A stretch of DNA of 64,000 nucleotides from Caulobacter radicis (GCF_003094615.1 NZ_QDKO01000032.1:248001-312000); one strand, 5' to 3'. Positions 1-10,253 are shown, counted from the first letter of the stretch. The notes: a model not told the origin generated them from the letters alone. Numbers and translations are program-made.

Positions 1-321
1 CGCCTTTCGGGCCTGTTCGGCGGCGAGATCCCGCCCGGCGCCCGCGCCGTGGTGGCCGGCGCCCTCGACCCCGAGGCCGGCGAGGCCCGTGGCGACCTGG
101 AGCTGGCCCAGGTGTGGTTCGGCGCCAACGCGCTGGAGGACGACGAGCTCGACCTGATCATCGGCCACCTGGCCGCCGCCCTCGAAGCCGCCGGAATCGA
201 CGACGAGATCACCGCCGACGTCGCCGACCAGATCGAACTTCTCCGAGACCTGGCCCTGGGCCCGGACGAGGAAGACTTCGACGACGAGGATGAAGACGAG
301 GAAGGCGAGGTGGCGGCCTGA
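1..321 (+). CDS. C-terminal part of a hypothetical protein, possibly globin-like
   Basis: The frame is open from base 1, so the gene starts outside the window; it ends with TGA at 319-321. The visible 106 residues are mostly helical. The stretch LELAQVWFGANALEDDELDL followed by HLAAALEAAGI and a QIELLRD helix is spaced like the last helices of group 1 truncated haemoglobins. That is a weak resemblance, and no haem-binding histidine can be judged from this fragment. The last 25 residues are almost all Asp and Glu. A palindromic repeat pair follows directly. Function is unresolved. Confidence 0.5.
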   Translation, partial: RLSGLFGGEIPPGARAVVAGALDPEAGEARGDLELAQVWFGANALEDDELDLIIGHLAAALEAAGIDDEITADVADQIELLRDLALGPDEEDFDDEDEDEEGEVAA

Positions 322-326
322 ATTTC

Positions 327-494
327 ACCTTCTCCCATAGGGAGAAGGAGGGGCCCGCGCCGAAGGCGCGGGAGGATGAGGGGTTACGAGGTCGGCCCGC
401 GTGCCGGCACGATCCAGGGCGATGCGGTGAGGGCGTAGCCCCCTCACCCTCCCATGCCGCGCATGGGCCCCTCCCTCTCCCTATGGGAGAGGTT
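327..494. repeat. Paired palindromic intergenic repeat, family B variant
   Basis: Two inverted modules fill this gap. The left one (327-386) has an outer palindrome around ccttctcccatagggagaag and an inner palindrome around gcgccgaaggcgc. The right one (440-494) is a diverged reverse copy with inner palindrome catgccgcgcatg. Related copies lie at 36129-36362 and 48661-48860. Confidence 0.75.
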
Positions 495-507
495 GTGCGG
501 CCTCCCC

Positions 508-2124
508 CTAAGTCCCGAACTGCGTGAACGGGACCTTGTTGAACAGCTCCCGCTCGGCCCCGCGCGGGTCGTCCTGCATGCGGGAGCCCTCGTCGAACAC
601 CAGGGTCTGACGGCGGGGCAGGGTGTAGGGCTCCCACTTCGGGATGGCCGCGCAGTTGGGATCGCCGGTGCGGGCGAAGGCGACGAAGGCGTCCATCATG
701 GTGTCGGACATCGCCTGGCTGCGGGCGTCGGTCCCGACGATCGCGCCCTTGGCGTCCAGCGTGCCGAACACCAGGCAGATGTCGAGCGTGTGCGGCGCGC
801 CCCAGATCCCGCCGTCCTTGGGCGACTTCCAGTCCAGTTGATACACCCAGGCCGGCGCCCGGGTCGGAGCGCGGGCCTCGGCCTGCAGGATCGCCGCCTT
901 CCACGAGCGCCCGGCCGTCGAGGCGGCGAAATAGACGTCCGACGGCGAATAGTGCGGGTACAGCTTGCGATAGGCCGCCACCACCGTGGCCGGGTCGATG
1001 TCGATGCGGGCGTTGAACTGGGACGGCAGCTTCTCGACCACCTGCGCCCAGGTCATGTCGAACACCTTGGGATCGGAGCCGACGAAGCCGCGGGTCTCGT
1101 CGTGGGTGTTGCCGCAGATCAGCGGCACGTCCAGGCCCAGGGGCGAGGCGTCGGGGAAGAACGGGTGGCGGGTCAGCGATCGCTCGTCCAGCACCGGGCC
1201 CATATAGACCCCGCCGGAGCCGGCCACGGGATCGACGGCCTTGAGGCCGTTCAGCAGCTGCTCGGCGGGCAGGGCGCGCAGGGCCGCCAGGTCGCTGATC
1301 CCCAGCTTGTCGAGGAACAGCCTGGCGCGCTTGGTGGCGTTGAACGGCCCGCCGGCGGTCACCTGCTGGCCGCTCATGGTGACGGCGCGGTGGAAGAGGC
1401 CCTTGGCGCTGGGCATGGCCAGCAGGGTGGCGATCTTGGCCCCGCCGCCCGATTGGCCAAACAGCATGACCCGTGAGGGATCGCCGCCGAAGGCCTCGAT
1501 GTTGTCGCGCACCCATTGCAGGGCCAGGGCGAGGTCCAGCTGGCCGACATTGCCGCTGTCGGCGACGCTGGGGTCGTCGAACAGGCGGGCCAGATAGAGA
1601 TAGCCGAAGGCGTTCAGGCGGTGATTGACGGTGACCACCACGACGTCGCCGCGCTTGGCCAGGCGGGTCCCGTCGTACCAGGGGCTGCCCCCCGAGCCGC
1701 CGTTGTAGGCGCCGCCGTGGATGTAGACCATCACCGGCCGCTTGCCGCCGTCGGCCAGGCCCGACTTGCCGGTCTTGGCGGGGGTCCAGACGTTAAGGAA
1801 CAGGCAGTCTTCCGAGAGGGTCTCGCCCTCCTCGCCCTTGCCGGTCTGCATCGAGGCCGCGCCATAGGCCAGGGCGTCGGCGACGCCGGTCCAGGGCTGG
1901 GGCTTGCGGGGTGGGGCGAAGCGACCCTCGCCGCCGGTGTCGGCGCCATAGCGCAGGCCCTTGAACACATGGACGCCGTCGACGGTGGTCGCGCCCCGCA
2001 CCTTGCCGGCGGCGGTGGTCACGATCGGCGAGCGGGCGGGGCCTGCGGGCCTGGCGGCGTGGGCGGGCAGGGCACCGGCGGCGGCGGCCGCGCCGGCGGC
2101 CAGCAGCAGGCTGCGACGATCCAT
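508..2124 (-). CDS. Type B carboxylesterase (alpha/beta hydrolase), exported
   Basis: This 538-residue protein is a type B carboxylesterase. Ester substrates cannot be inferred from the sequence. The start is ATG at 2124 because GGAGGA lies 7 bases upstream; a longer frame exists but lacks a ribosome site. The N-terminus has a twin-arginine-like signal (MDRRSLLLAAG, then Ala-rich to about residue 23), pointing to Tat export. The EDCLFLNVWTP block is typical of the family, the oxyanion region is IHGGAY, and the nucleophile is Ser225 in GQSGGG. A downstream Glu in DETRGFVG and a His in GAPHTLD probably complete the triad. It is monocistronic, flanked by repeat elements. Confidence 0.88.
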   Translation of the reverse strand: MDRRSLLLAAGAAAAAGALPAHAARPAGPARSPIVTTAAGKVRGATTVDGVHVFKGLRYGADTGGEGRFAPPRKPQPWTGVADALAYGAASMQTGKGEEGETLSEDCLFLNVWTPAKTGKSGLADGGKRPVMVYIHGGAYNGGSGGSPWYDGTRLAKRGDVVVVTVNHRLNAFGYLYLARLFDDPSVADSGNVGQLDLALALQWVRDNIEAFGGDPSRVMLFGQSGGGAKIATLLAMPSAKGLFHRAVTMSGQQVTAGGPFNATKRARLFLDKLGISDLAALRALPAEQLLNGLKAVDPVAGSGGVYMGPVLDERSLTRHPFFPDASPLGLDVPLICGNTHDETRGFVGSDPKVFDMTWAQVVEKLPSQFNARIDIDPATVVAAYRKLYPHYSPSDVYFAASTAGRSWKAAILQAEARAPTRAPAWVYQLDWKSPKDGGIWGAPHTLDICLVFGTLDAKGAIVGTDARSQAMSDTMMDAFVAFARTGDPNCAAIPKWEPYTLPRRQTLVFDEGSRMQDDPRGAERELFNKVPFTQFGT

Positions 2125-2210
2125 GGGGTCTTCCTCCGGCGCTTCTGACGAGCTTGCGCCATGGCTAGCACGAACCATGACACCGGTGACAATCCATTTT
2201 GCACGCGAAA

Positions 2211-2340
2211 TCCTCCCCCTGAAGGGGGAGGTGGTCCGAAGGACCGGAGGGGGAAGTTTCTGATGAAGTCAGTGCGCCCTCGAAGTCAGCAGTTACTTCC
2301 CCCTCAGTCGCTCCGCGACAGCTCCCCCTTCAGGGGGAGC
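2211..2340. repeat. Paired palindromic intergenic repeat, family A
   Basis: Two head-to-head modules: ctccccctgaagggggag with inner palindrome ggtccgaaggacc on the left, and inner palindrome gtcgctccgcgac next to ctcccccttcagggggag on the right. The spacer (tctgatga...gtcagcagttac) resembles the spacer at 21811-21941. Confidence 0.85.
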
Positions 2341-2350
2341 ATCCGGTGGA

Positions 2351-2965
2351 TCACCACATCGACGCGGCCGCTCGCGCCGGCCAGGTCTCGTCATAGGCCG
2401 GCCCGCCGACCTCGCCGGCGGTGATCGCCGCCAGCATCGCCCCGGCGCTGGGCAGGCTCTTGGCGTCGACCCGGGCCTCGGCGTTCCACAGCCCGGCCCG
2501 CATCACCGCCCGGGCGCATTGGAAATAGCATTCCTCGATGGTGACGATCAGCGCCGTGCGCGGCGCCTTGCCGTCGACCGCCAGGCCCGCCAGCAGGTCC
2601 GCATCGGCGCTGATCACCGCGCGGCCGTTGACCCGGAAGGTGGTTCCCGAGCCGGGGATCAGGAACAGCAGCGCCACGCGCGGGTCGCGGACGATGTTGC
2701 GTAAGGAGTCGATGCGGTTGTTGCCGCGCCGGTCGGGCAGGATCAGCGTGCGGTCGTCGGCGATGGTCACCAGGCCGTGGGCGTCGCCGCGCGGGCTGCA
2801 ATCCAGGCCCTCGGGACCGACCGTGGCCAGGGCCAGGAACGGCGAGGCCTCGACCAGGCGGCGATAGTCGGAGGTCAGCCGGTCGCTGACCTTGGCGGTG
2901 GAGGCCGCCGCCGGCGTCGGGCTGTAGATCGCTTCCAGCGCTTCGAGGGTGTCGATGATCGCCAT
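2351..2965 (-). CDS. PPOX-type FMN-dependent flavoprotein (MSMEG_1061-like)
   Basis: This 204-residue protein looks like the pyridoxamine 5'-phosphate oxidase-fold flavoproteins of the MSMEG_1061 type. The split-barrel core begins near residue 40 with FLALATVGPEGLDCSPRGDA and continues through LILPDRRGNNRIDSLRNI and ALLFLIPGSGTTFRVNGRA, the usual FMN-contacting stretches. The C-terminal third contains CYFQCARAVMRAGLW, a signature of this subgroup. The substrate is not known. It is monocistronic, with a repeat pair 10 bases past its stop. The start ATG at 2965 is the first in frame. Confidence 0.8.
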   Translation of the reverse strand: MAIIDTLEALEAIYSPTPAAASTAKVSDRLTSDYRRLVEASPFLALATVGPEGLDCSPRGDAHGLVTIADDRTLILPDRRGNNRIDSLRNIVRDPRVALLFLIPGSGTTFRVNGRAVISADADLLAGLAVDGKAPRTALIVTIEECYFQCARAVMRAGLWNAEARVDAKSLPSAGAMLAAITAGEVGGPAYDETWPARAAASMW

Positions 2966-3013
2966 GCGCCGTCTCCCGTTCGGCGGAAGCCTAGCAGCGG
3001 CGGGCGGCGGCTG

Positions 3014-3463
3014 TCAGGCCCGGCGGTCCAGGGCCTGCTGGCAGGCCTCGGCCAGGCGGCGCGGCGAGATCGGCTTGTCGACGATGGTGCGGCGGGCGTC
3101 GGCCAGCTGGTTGGCGTTGCCGGTGACGAACACCGTCGGGATGCGCCCCAGCTTGGCCTCGATGGCCTCGACCGCCTCCAGCCCCGTGCCGCCGATGATG
3201 CGGAAATCGGCGGTGATCAGGTCGGGGGCGCGGGCCAGGGCGCAGATCAGCGCTTCCTGCGGACTGTCGGCGATGTCGAAGCTTGAATAGCCCTGGGCGG
3301 CCAGAAGGGCCTCGACCTCGAGCGCGATGAGGATCTCGTCCTCGATGATGAGCGCGTGGCCTTGGGACCGTTTCACTGCACTTAACGCCAATCCGCTGTC
3401 GTCCCTTACAAGACTACAACCCGAACTTTCAGTCCTCGCCAATCGATTTTCCGTGTTGGTCAT
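3014..3463 (-). CDS. Stand-alone response regulator receiver domain protein
   Basis: A single receiver domain with no output domain. In the version starting with GTG at 3496 (160 residues), the acidic pair lies in IIEDE near residue 52, the phospho-acceptor is Asp97 in ITADFRI, the conserved Thr is in FVTGN, and the Lys is Lys141 in VDKP. About 45 residues of unconserved sequence precede the receiver fold. I list ATG 3463 as the start, but no candidate has a convincing ribosome site; GTG 3374, just ahead of the fold, is also possible. No histidine kinase lies nearby. It diverges from the crotonase-family gene at 3610. Confidence 0.8.
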   Translation of the reverse strand: MTNTENRLARTESSGCSLVRDDSGLALSAVKRSQGHALIIEDEILIALEVEALLAAQGYSSFDIADSPQEALICALARAPDLITADFRIIGGTGLEAVEAIEAKLGRIPTVFVTGNANQLADARRTIVDKPISPRRLAEACQQALDRRA

Positions 3464-3609
3464 CAGAAATGTGTTGCTGCACGCACGGACGGTCACGCCG
3501 CCGTGATGGCGCCGCCCGCCCCGCGAGAGCGCCGAGGGGCTGTTTCCCTCCCTGGCCGAAAGCCTTTATGCAGTGGGAAAAACAAGACGAGCAGGAGCGC
3601 CCCGTACCC

Positions 3610-4413
3610 ATGACCCAACCGCTGGTCCTCACCGAGAAACGCGGCCATGTCGCCATCCTCACCCTCAACCGCCCCGAGGCGATGAACGCCCTGGGCGCGC
3701 CCGGCGACGGCGACCAGGTGGCGGCCGCCTGCGAGGCGATCAACGACGACCAGGATATCCGCTGCGTGATCCTGACCGGGGCCGGCAAGGCCTTTTCGGC
3801 GGGCGGCGACGTCAAGGCGATGAAGGCCCGCGAGGGCGCCTTCGGCGGCAACGGCGTGGCCGTGCGCGACGGCTACCGCAAGAACATCCATCGCATCGTG
3901 CGGGCCATCTACGGCCTGGAGGTCCCGTCGATCGCGGCCGTGAACGGCGCGGCGATCGGCCTGGGCTGCGACGTGGCCTGCATGACCGACATCCGCATCG
4001 CCGCCGATACGGCCAGGTTCGGCGTGACCTTCCTCAAGCTGGGCCTCATCCCCGGCGACGGCGGCGCCTGGCTGATGCCGCGCACCGTGGGCATGAGCCG
4101 CGCGGCCGAGCTTCTGTTCACCGGCGACGTCATCGACGCGGCCAAGGCGGCCGAGTGGGGCCTGATCAGCCGCGCCGTGCCCTCGGCCGACCTGATGGGC
4201 GAGGCGCTGGCCCTGGCCGAGCGGATCGCCCTTCAGCCGCCTCACGCCTTGCGCATGGCCAAGAGTCTGCTCAAGCACGGCCAGACGGCGAGCTACGACA
4301 CCCTGATGGAGATGAGCGCCGCCGCTCAGGCCATCGCCCACCACACCGAGGATCACATGGAAGGCGTCGACGCCATTCTCGAAAAGCGCCAACCCACGTT
4401 CCGGGGCGCCTGA
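3610..4413 (+). CDS. Enoyl-CoA hydratase/isomerase family protein
   Basis: This 267-residue crotonase-fold protein acts on acyl-CoA thioesters. The start is ATG 3610, preceded by caggag. The oxyanion-hole motif is GAGKAFSAGGDVKAM, and the second hole segment is GAAIGLGCDVA. The two glutamates of classical enoyl-CoA hydratases are missing: the first position is Asp (GLGCD) and the second falls on Phe in GVTFLKLG. An Asp in LIPGDGGAW sits near the catalytic Asp of PaaG-type isomerases, so isomerase chemistry is at least as likely as hydration. The next gene starts 4 bases later, suggesting one transcript. Confidence 0.85.
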   Translation: MTQPLVLTEKRGHVAILTLNRPEAMNALGAPGDGDQVAAACEAINDDQDIRCVILTGAGKAFSAGGDVKAMKAREGAFGGNGVAVRDGYRKNIHRIVRAIYGLEVPSIAAVNGAAIGLGCDVACMTDIRIAADTARFGVTFLKLGLIPGDGGAWLMPRTVGMSRAAELLFTGDVIDAAKAAEWGLISRAVPSADLMGEALALAERIALQPPHALRMAKSLLKHGQTASYDTLMEMSAAAQAIAHHTEDHMEGVDAILEKRQPTFRGA

Positions 4414-4416
4414 GGC

Positions 4417-5019
4417 ATGGGCAAGGAAGCGCGCGCCTGGGGCCAGCTCAGCGACGGCGAAAGCGACGGCAAGCTCCTGTGGGAGCCGCCCAAGCTGATC
4501 TTCCGCGGGGCCGTGCGCGGCATCTACCAGGGCCACGCCCTGCGGGATATCCGCGCCGAGGGCAACGACATCGTCCTGTCCGACGGCACGCGCTTCACCC
4601 TCGATCCCGGCCAGGCCGACAAGTGGGTGCACGCCATCCTCAATCCGCCCACGCGGCTGGACAAGCTGGGCGTCAAGCCGGGCATGAGCGTGGTGGTCGA
4701 CGGCGTCGACGACGAGGCCTTCCTCGAAGAGCTCTCGACCCGCGTCGACGCCGAGGTCGGAACGGGCGAGGATTTCGAGGACGTCGACCTGCTGTTCCTG
4801 GCCGCCGACGACCTGGGGCAATTGGATCGGCTGGAGGACCTGCAAGGGGCGCTGGCCGAGAAGGGCGCCATCTGGGTCGTCTCGCAGAAGGGCAAGACCG
4901 CGCCGCTGAAGGATGTCGACGTGCTGGCGGCCGCGCGTGGCGTCGGTCTCTCCGACACCAAGGTCTGCGCCTTCTCCAAGACCCACACGGCTCTGCGGTT
5001 CGTGCGGCGCAAGGGCTGA
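4417..5019 (+). CDS. DUF3052-like protein of unknown function
   Basis: This 200-residue protein starts 4 bases after the crotonase-family stop, with tgagg as ribosome site. The half from about residue 85 resembles DUF3052 proteins: KLGVKPGMSVVVDGVDD, then a hydrophobic strand DVDLLFLAADD, ALAEKGAIWVVSQKGK, and an ending LSDTKVCAFSKTHTALRFVR. This looks like a Rossmann-type alpha/beta fold. The first 85 residues include WEPPKLIFRGAVRG and an LSDGTRFTLD beta segment of unknown role. Pairing with the upstream gene hints at a shared pathway, but no reaction can be named. Confidence 0.65.
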   Translation: MGKEARAWGQLSDGESDGKLLWEPPKLIFRGAVRGIYQGHALRDIRAEGNDIVLSDGTRFTLDPGQADKWVHAILNPPTRLDKLGVKPGMSVVVDGVDDEAFLEELSTRVDAEVGTGEDFEDVDLLFLAADDLGQLDRLEDLQGALAEKGAIWVVSQKGKTAPLKDVDVLAAARGVGLSDTKVCAFSKTHTALRFVRRKG

Positions 5020-5042
5020 GGATTGGGCGCCGCCCTTACATC

Positions 5043-5081
5043 CTCCCGTCATTCCCGCCACGAGGGCGGGAATGACGGGAG
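5043..5081. repeat. Perfect 17-bp palindrome, family C
   Basis: The arms ctcccgtcattcccgcc and ggcgggaatgacgggag are exact complements around a 5-base loop. A longer relative in paired form lies at 10878-11017. Confidence 0.8.
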
Positions 5082-5160
5082 AAGAGGAGATGGTGGGGCG
5101 AGGCGTTGGATGTTTTGGCCAGCGATCCTGGAAGCGGACGCCGACTGACGGAGCGGGATC

Positions 5161-6057
5161 ATGATCGTTGGGCGTCGCGCCGGCCTCTTCGAAATCGCCT
5201 TCGCCCTGCGCGGCTCGATCCTGCCCAGCATCGCCGGGCGGCTGGCGGTGCTGCTGCTGGTGTCGATGGTCGCGGTGCTGACGGCCCAGCGCTGGCCCGC
5301 GGCGCTGGAGCGGCTGAACGCCTTGCCCTTCACGCTGATCGGCCTGTCCCTGTCGATCTTCATGAGCTTTCGGAACAACGCCTGCTACGATCGCTGGTGG
5401 GAGGCGCGAAAGCTCTGGGGCGGCCTGATCATCGCCGCGCGCAGCTTCGCGCGGCAGACGCAAGGGCTGTCTCCCGAGGCGCGCGGGCCGCTGCTGCTGG
5501 GCCTGGCGGGCTTCGCCGGCGGGCTGGCGGCGCGCCTGCGGGGGCAGGACGAGCGGGCGGCGATCATGCGCTGGCGCGAGGTTCCGAGCCTGGCGGCCGC
5601 GCCCAACCCGACCGACGCGGTGCTGGCCGCCGTCGGCGCCGACTGCGCCCGGCTGGAAGGAGAGGGCGCCGTGACCGCGATCCACCTGTCGGTGCTGGAG
5701 GCCCGGCTGACGGAGCTCAGCCACGTCCAGGCCGCGTGCGAGCGGATCAAGGCCACGCCGCCGCCATTCTCCTATTCTCTGATGCTGCACCGGACGGCGC
5801 ACGTCTTCTGCCTGCTGCTGCCGTTCGCCCTGGCCCACGCGCTGGGCTGGTGGACGCCGGCCCTGGTGCTGCTGATCGGCTACACCTTCTTTGGTCTCGA
5901 CGCCCTGGGCGACCAGCTGGAGGACCCGTTCGGCCTGGAGGACAACGACCTGCCGCTGGACGCCATGGTCCGCACGATCGAGCGCGACCTGCTGTTCTCG
6001 CTGGGCCGCGAGGACCTGCCGCCGGTGATCGAGGCCAAGGGGTACCGGCTGACGTAG
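5161..6057 (+). CDS. Bestrophin-like membrane channel (UPF0187/YneE family)
   Basis: This 298-residue inner membrane protein resembles bacterial bestrophin homologues, which form pentameric ion channels. Family marks include the early LRGSILP segment, the helix around residues 30-45, LSIFMSFRNNACYDRWWEAR near residue 63 (the most conserved block), and two helices around FCLLLPFALAHALGWW and LVLLIGYTFFGLDALGDQLE. The ending EDNDLPLDAMVRTIERDLL is also typical. It is monocistronic between a palindrome and a three-module repeat. The ion carried is unknown. Confidence 0.85.
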   Translation: MIVGRRAGLFEIAFALRGSILPSIAGRLAVLLLVSMVAVLTAQRWPAALERLNALPFTLIGLSLSIFMSFRNNACYDRWWEARKLWGGLIIAARSFARQTQGLSPEARGPLLLGLAGFAGGLAARLRGQDERAAIMRWREVPSLAAAPNPTDAVLAAVGADCARLEGEGAVTAIHLSVLEARLTELSHVQAACERIKATPPPFSYSLMLHRTAHVFCLLLPFALAHALGWWTPALVLLIGYTFFGLDALGDQLEDPFGLEDNDLPLDAMVRTIERDLLFSLGREDLPPVIEAKGYRLT

Positions 6058-6070
6058 AGGCCGGGGGAGG

Positions 6071-6268
6071 TCCCCCCTCAGTCGCTCCGCGACAGCTCCC
6101 CCCAGAGGGGGAGCATCTTGGAGCCGGCGCCAATAGATCCTCCCCCTCTGGGGGAGGTGGCCCGGAGGGCCGGAGGGGGGGGCGTTTTCAGCTGCCGGTG
6201 AGTTGGAAGTTCATCAACCACTCCCCCCTCCGTCGGCTTCGCCGACACCTCCCCCTTCAGGGGGAGGG
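6071..6268. repeat. Three-module palindromic intergenic repeat, family A
   Basis: Three modules occur in one gap: 6071-6114 with inner palindrome gtcgctccgcgac, 6138-6183 with ggcccggagggcc, and about 6222-6268 with gtcggcttcgccgac. The outer arms are runs of C and G with centre cagag, ctctg or ttcag. Confidence 0.85.
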
Positions 6269-6276
6269 CCTGCTGC

Positions 6277-6852
6277 CTAGAACCGCTGCTTGCAGCCCTG
6301 CTTCTGGTGCACGCCGCGCAGGAAGCCGCGACGGGCCAGGCCGGCGTCGCCCAGGGCCTCCAGGTGGCGGTCGGCCGGGGCCGCGCCCGAGATCTCGCGC
6401 ACCAGGCTGCGGAACGGGATGATCGAGTTGACGATCGCCTTGCCGCCGGCCTCGGCCAGCTTGCCGGTGCGGTTTTCCGTGTATTCGTTGCCGGTCTGGT
6501 AGTCGGGGCCCAGCACGTCGTTCAGGCGCTGGATCTCGGCCACGAGCTTGGCGCAGGTCTTCAGGCCCTTGAGGCTGTAGGGATCGGCCAGGGCCTCTTC
6601 CAGCACCGGCGGGATCTTCTTCTTCGACAGGCCGACGTCGCGGGCCGGCTGCGTGCCGATCTCCATGGACTTCTCGCGCCAGCCGTCAGGCCGGCCGTCG
6701 CCGTCCGAGTCCTTGGCGGGCGGCGGAGGAGGCTTGCTGGCCGTGGCCGACTGGGCCGGCTTGGCGGGATAGGCTGGCTGGGCCGTGGCGCAGCCCGTGG
6801 CCAGGGACGCCGCCGCGCCCAGGATCGCAATCTTCGTCAGAACCGCCCGCAT
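6277..6852 (-). CDS. Hypothetical lipoprotein with a calcium-loop-like motif
   Basis: This 191-residue protein starts at ATG 6852 (gagcgggg upstream). It has a lipoprotein signal peptide ending in the lipobox LATGC near residue 20. A Pro-rich linker is followed by DSDGDGRPDGW, an Asp-rich loop like those of thrombospondin type 3 or EF-hand calcium sites. The rest is mostly helical (DPYSLKGLKTCAKLVAEIQR) with a hydrophobic IVNSIIPFRSLVREISG segment. I do not recognise the family. A repeat lies directly downstream. Confidence 0.7.
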   Translation of the reverse strand: MRAVLTKIAILGAAASLATGCATAQPAYPAKPAQSATASKPPPPPAKDSDGDGRPDGWREKSMEIGTQPARDVGLSKKKIPPVLEEALADPYSLKGLKTCAKLVAEIQRLNDVLGPDYQTGNEYTENRTGKLAEAGGKAIVNSIIPFRSLVREISGAAPADRHLEALGDAGLARRGFLRGVHQKQGCKQRF

Positions 6853-7003
6853 GACACCCCGCTCCACTGCTTCGCGTCCATCATAGGGTGATGAACGCCG
6901 ATCAGGAACGGCAAGCTGGACCTTGGGTTCCATGACGCGCTGCGCTGCGTGCGCAGCGATTTACATTGATGCCAATTGCGTCCCGGGTTGTTCATAAAGC
7001 ATG

Positions 7004-8479
<1,476 letters not shown>

Positions 8480-8637
8480 GGCCGTCTCCGTCCCCGTGGT
8501 CCGGTGAGCCCGGATCCTGTTTTAAGTGAACGATGTTCACCAGCAAACGACCGTTTGGACCCGACGTCAATTGCGGCGCGTGCGATGGCGTCGGTTTTCA
8601 TTGCGCATGGTCCTCGTGCCCGCGTATGCGGAAGGCC

Positions 8638-9531
8638 ATGTCCCTACGCGACTTCGGCCTGTTGGTGCTGATCTGCCTGATCTGGGCCAGCAACAACATC
8701 GTCTCCAAGATCGTGGTCGCCCACTGGGGCGTGCCGCCGCTGTTCTACGCGGCGGTGCGCTTTGCGTTGGTCGCGGCGGTGACCCTGCCGTGGCTGCTGC
8801 CCGCGCCCCGGCCGACCTGGCGGATGCTGGTGGTCGGCGTGTTGATGGGGGCGGGGGGCTTTGCCCTGCTGTTCATGGGCTTCAAGACTGCCTCGCCCTC
8901 GGCCGCGGCGGTGGTGGTGCAGGCGGGCGTGCCCTTCACCACACTGCTGTCAGTGCTGATGCTGGGCGAGAAGATCCACTGGCGGCGCGGCGTCGGCATC
9001 GCCCTGACCCTGGCCGGGGCGCTGATCGTGATCTGGAACCCGCACGGCTTCTCGCTATCGGTCGGCCTGTGGCTGGTGGTGGCCTCGGCCCTGGCCGGCT
9101 CGCTGGGCGCGGTGATGATGAAGCAGATCCAGCGCGTGAAGCCGTTGCAGTTGCAGGCCTGGGTGGGCTTCACCTCGGTCTGGCTGCTGGCGGCGGCCAG
9201 TTTCGCTTTGGAGCCCGGCGCCAGCAACAAGGCCTTCGAGGCCGGCTGGCCCTTCGTGGCGGCGGTGGCCTATTCGGCGCTGGTGGTGTCGGTGATCGCC
9301 CACACCGGCTATTACGGCCTGATCCAGCGCTACGAGGCCAACCTGATCGCTCCGCTCACCCTGATGACGCCGCTGATGACCATCGGTCTTGGCGTGGCCA
9401 TCACCCATGACCATTTCGACCTGCGCATGGGCCTGGGCGCGGCCCTGGCTCTGGCCGGCGTGCTGATCGTGGCTCTGCGCCGCAACCAGGTGACGCCGCT
9501 TCTGATGTTTCTCAAGGACCGCTCGCAATGA
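8638..9531 (+). CDS. EamA/DMT family transporter
   Basis: This 297-residue protein has about ten hydrophobic segments, in two EamA repeats, as in drug/metabolite transporters. The first repeat opens with LLVLICLIWASNNIVSKIV, and both halves end with the typical GEKIHWRRGVGIALTLAGALI and GLGAALALAGVLIVAL patterns. Start choice is uncertain: ATG 8638 fits homologues but its ggaagg is very close, and ATG 8626 is 12 bases earlier. The stop overlaps the amidase start by 4 bases (ATGA), so the two are probably co-translated. Substrate cannot be deduced. Confidence 0.88.
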   Translation: MSLRDFGLLVLICLIWASNNIVSKIVVAHWGVPPLFYAAVRFALVAAVTLPWLLPAPRPTWRMLVVGVLMGAGGFALLFMGFKTASPSAAAVVVQAGVPFTTLLSVLMLGEKIHWRRGVGIALTLAGALIVIWNPHGFSLSVGLWLVVASALAGSLGAVMMKQIQRVKPLQLQAWVGFTSVWLLAAASFALEPGASNKAFEAGWPFVAAVAYSALVVSVIAHTGYYGLIQRYEANLIAPLTLMTPLMTIGLGVAITHDHFDLRMGLGAALALAGVLIVALRRNQVTPLLMFLKDRSQ

Positions 9532-10253
9532 CCATCGTCGAGGCCCCGTCGCCGAACTTCGACGCCCGCAAGGCCGTGCCCGACACCGTCGTGCTGCACT
9601 ACACCGGCATGGAGAGCGGCGAGGCGGCTCTCGAGCGCCTGCGCGATCCCGAAGCCAAGGTCAGCGCCCACTATCTGGTCGAGGAAGACGGCCGGGTGTT
9701 TCGCCTGGTGGCCGAGGAGCGGCGGGCCTGGCACGCCGGCGCGGCCTTCTGGAAGGGCGTGCGCGACATCAACTCGTCCTCGATCGGCATCGAGATCGTC
9801 AATCCGGGCCACGAGTTCGGCTATCGCGCCTTTCCCGACGCCCAGATCGCCGCGGTGATCAACCTCCTGGCCGACATCCGCTCGCGCTGGACCATCGACG
9901 ACGACCGCATCATCGGCCATTCCGACGTGGCGCCGGCCCGCAAGATCGATCCCGGTGAGCTCTTCCCCTGGAAGCGCCTGGCCGAAAGCGGCCACGGCCT
10001 GTGGGTCGAGCCGCCGTCTTCGCCCGGCGCGCCGCTGGGCCGGGGCGAGGAGGGGACCGGCGTCTTCGCGCTGCAGGCCGGCCTGACCCGCCTGGGCTTC
10101 GACTGCGCCCCGTCGGGCCAGTACGACGAGTGGACCGAGACCGTGGTCGCCGCCTTCCAGCGCCACTGGCTGCAAGCCCGCTTCGACGGCGTCGCCGACG
10201 GCGAGACCCGCGCGCGCCTGGTGGGCCTGCTGCGGGCCGCGGCGGGCGCCTGA
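9528..10253 (+). CDS. N-acetylmuramoyl-L-alanine amidase (amidase_2) with peptidoglycan-binding domain
   Basis: This 241-residue protein has an amidase_2 (AmpD/AmiD-type) domain at about 15-150 and a peptidoglycan-binding helical domain at about 170-235. Zinc ligands visible are His in VLHYTG, His in IIGHSDVAP and Asp in KIDPGELFPW; SAHYLVEEDG and NSSSIGIEIVN are family motifs. It would cut the amide bond between muramic acid and the stem peptide. No signal peptide is evident, so it may act in the cytoplasm on recycled muropeptides. It overlaps the transporter upstream (ATGA) and the next gene (TGATG), forming a three-gene unit. Confidence 0.9.
   Translation: MTIVEAPSPNFDARKAVPDTVVLHYTGMESGEAALERLRDPEAKVSAHYLVEEDGRVFRLVAEERRAWHAGAAFWKGVRDINSSSIGIEIVNPGHEFGYRAFPDAQIAAVINLLADIRSRWTIDDDRIIGHSDVAPARKIDPGELFPWKRLAESGHGLWVEPPSSPGAPLGRGEEGTGVFALQAGLTRLGFDCAPSGQYDEWTETVVAAFQRHWLQARFDGVADGETRARLVGLLRAAAGA

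Noticed and set aside
2211..2340. Possible CRISPR-like array from the repeated palindromes
   Set aside because: Repeats occur as isolated inverted doublets spread over the window, not as direct repeats with regular spacers, and no cas genes are present.
3493..5838. Open frame of 781 codons on the minus strand
   Set aside because: It lies antisense to the crotonase-family and DUF3052-like genes and part of the bestrophin-like gene; its Arg/Gly/Gln/Ala/His-rich, low-complexity translation is typical of chance frames in GC-rich DNA.
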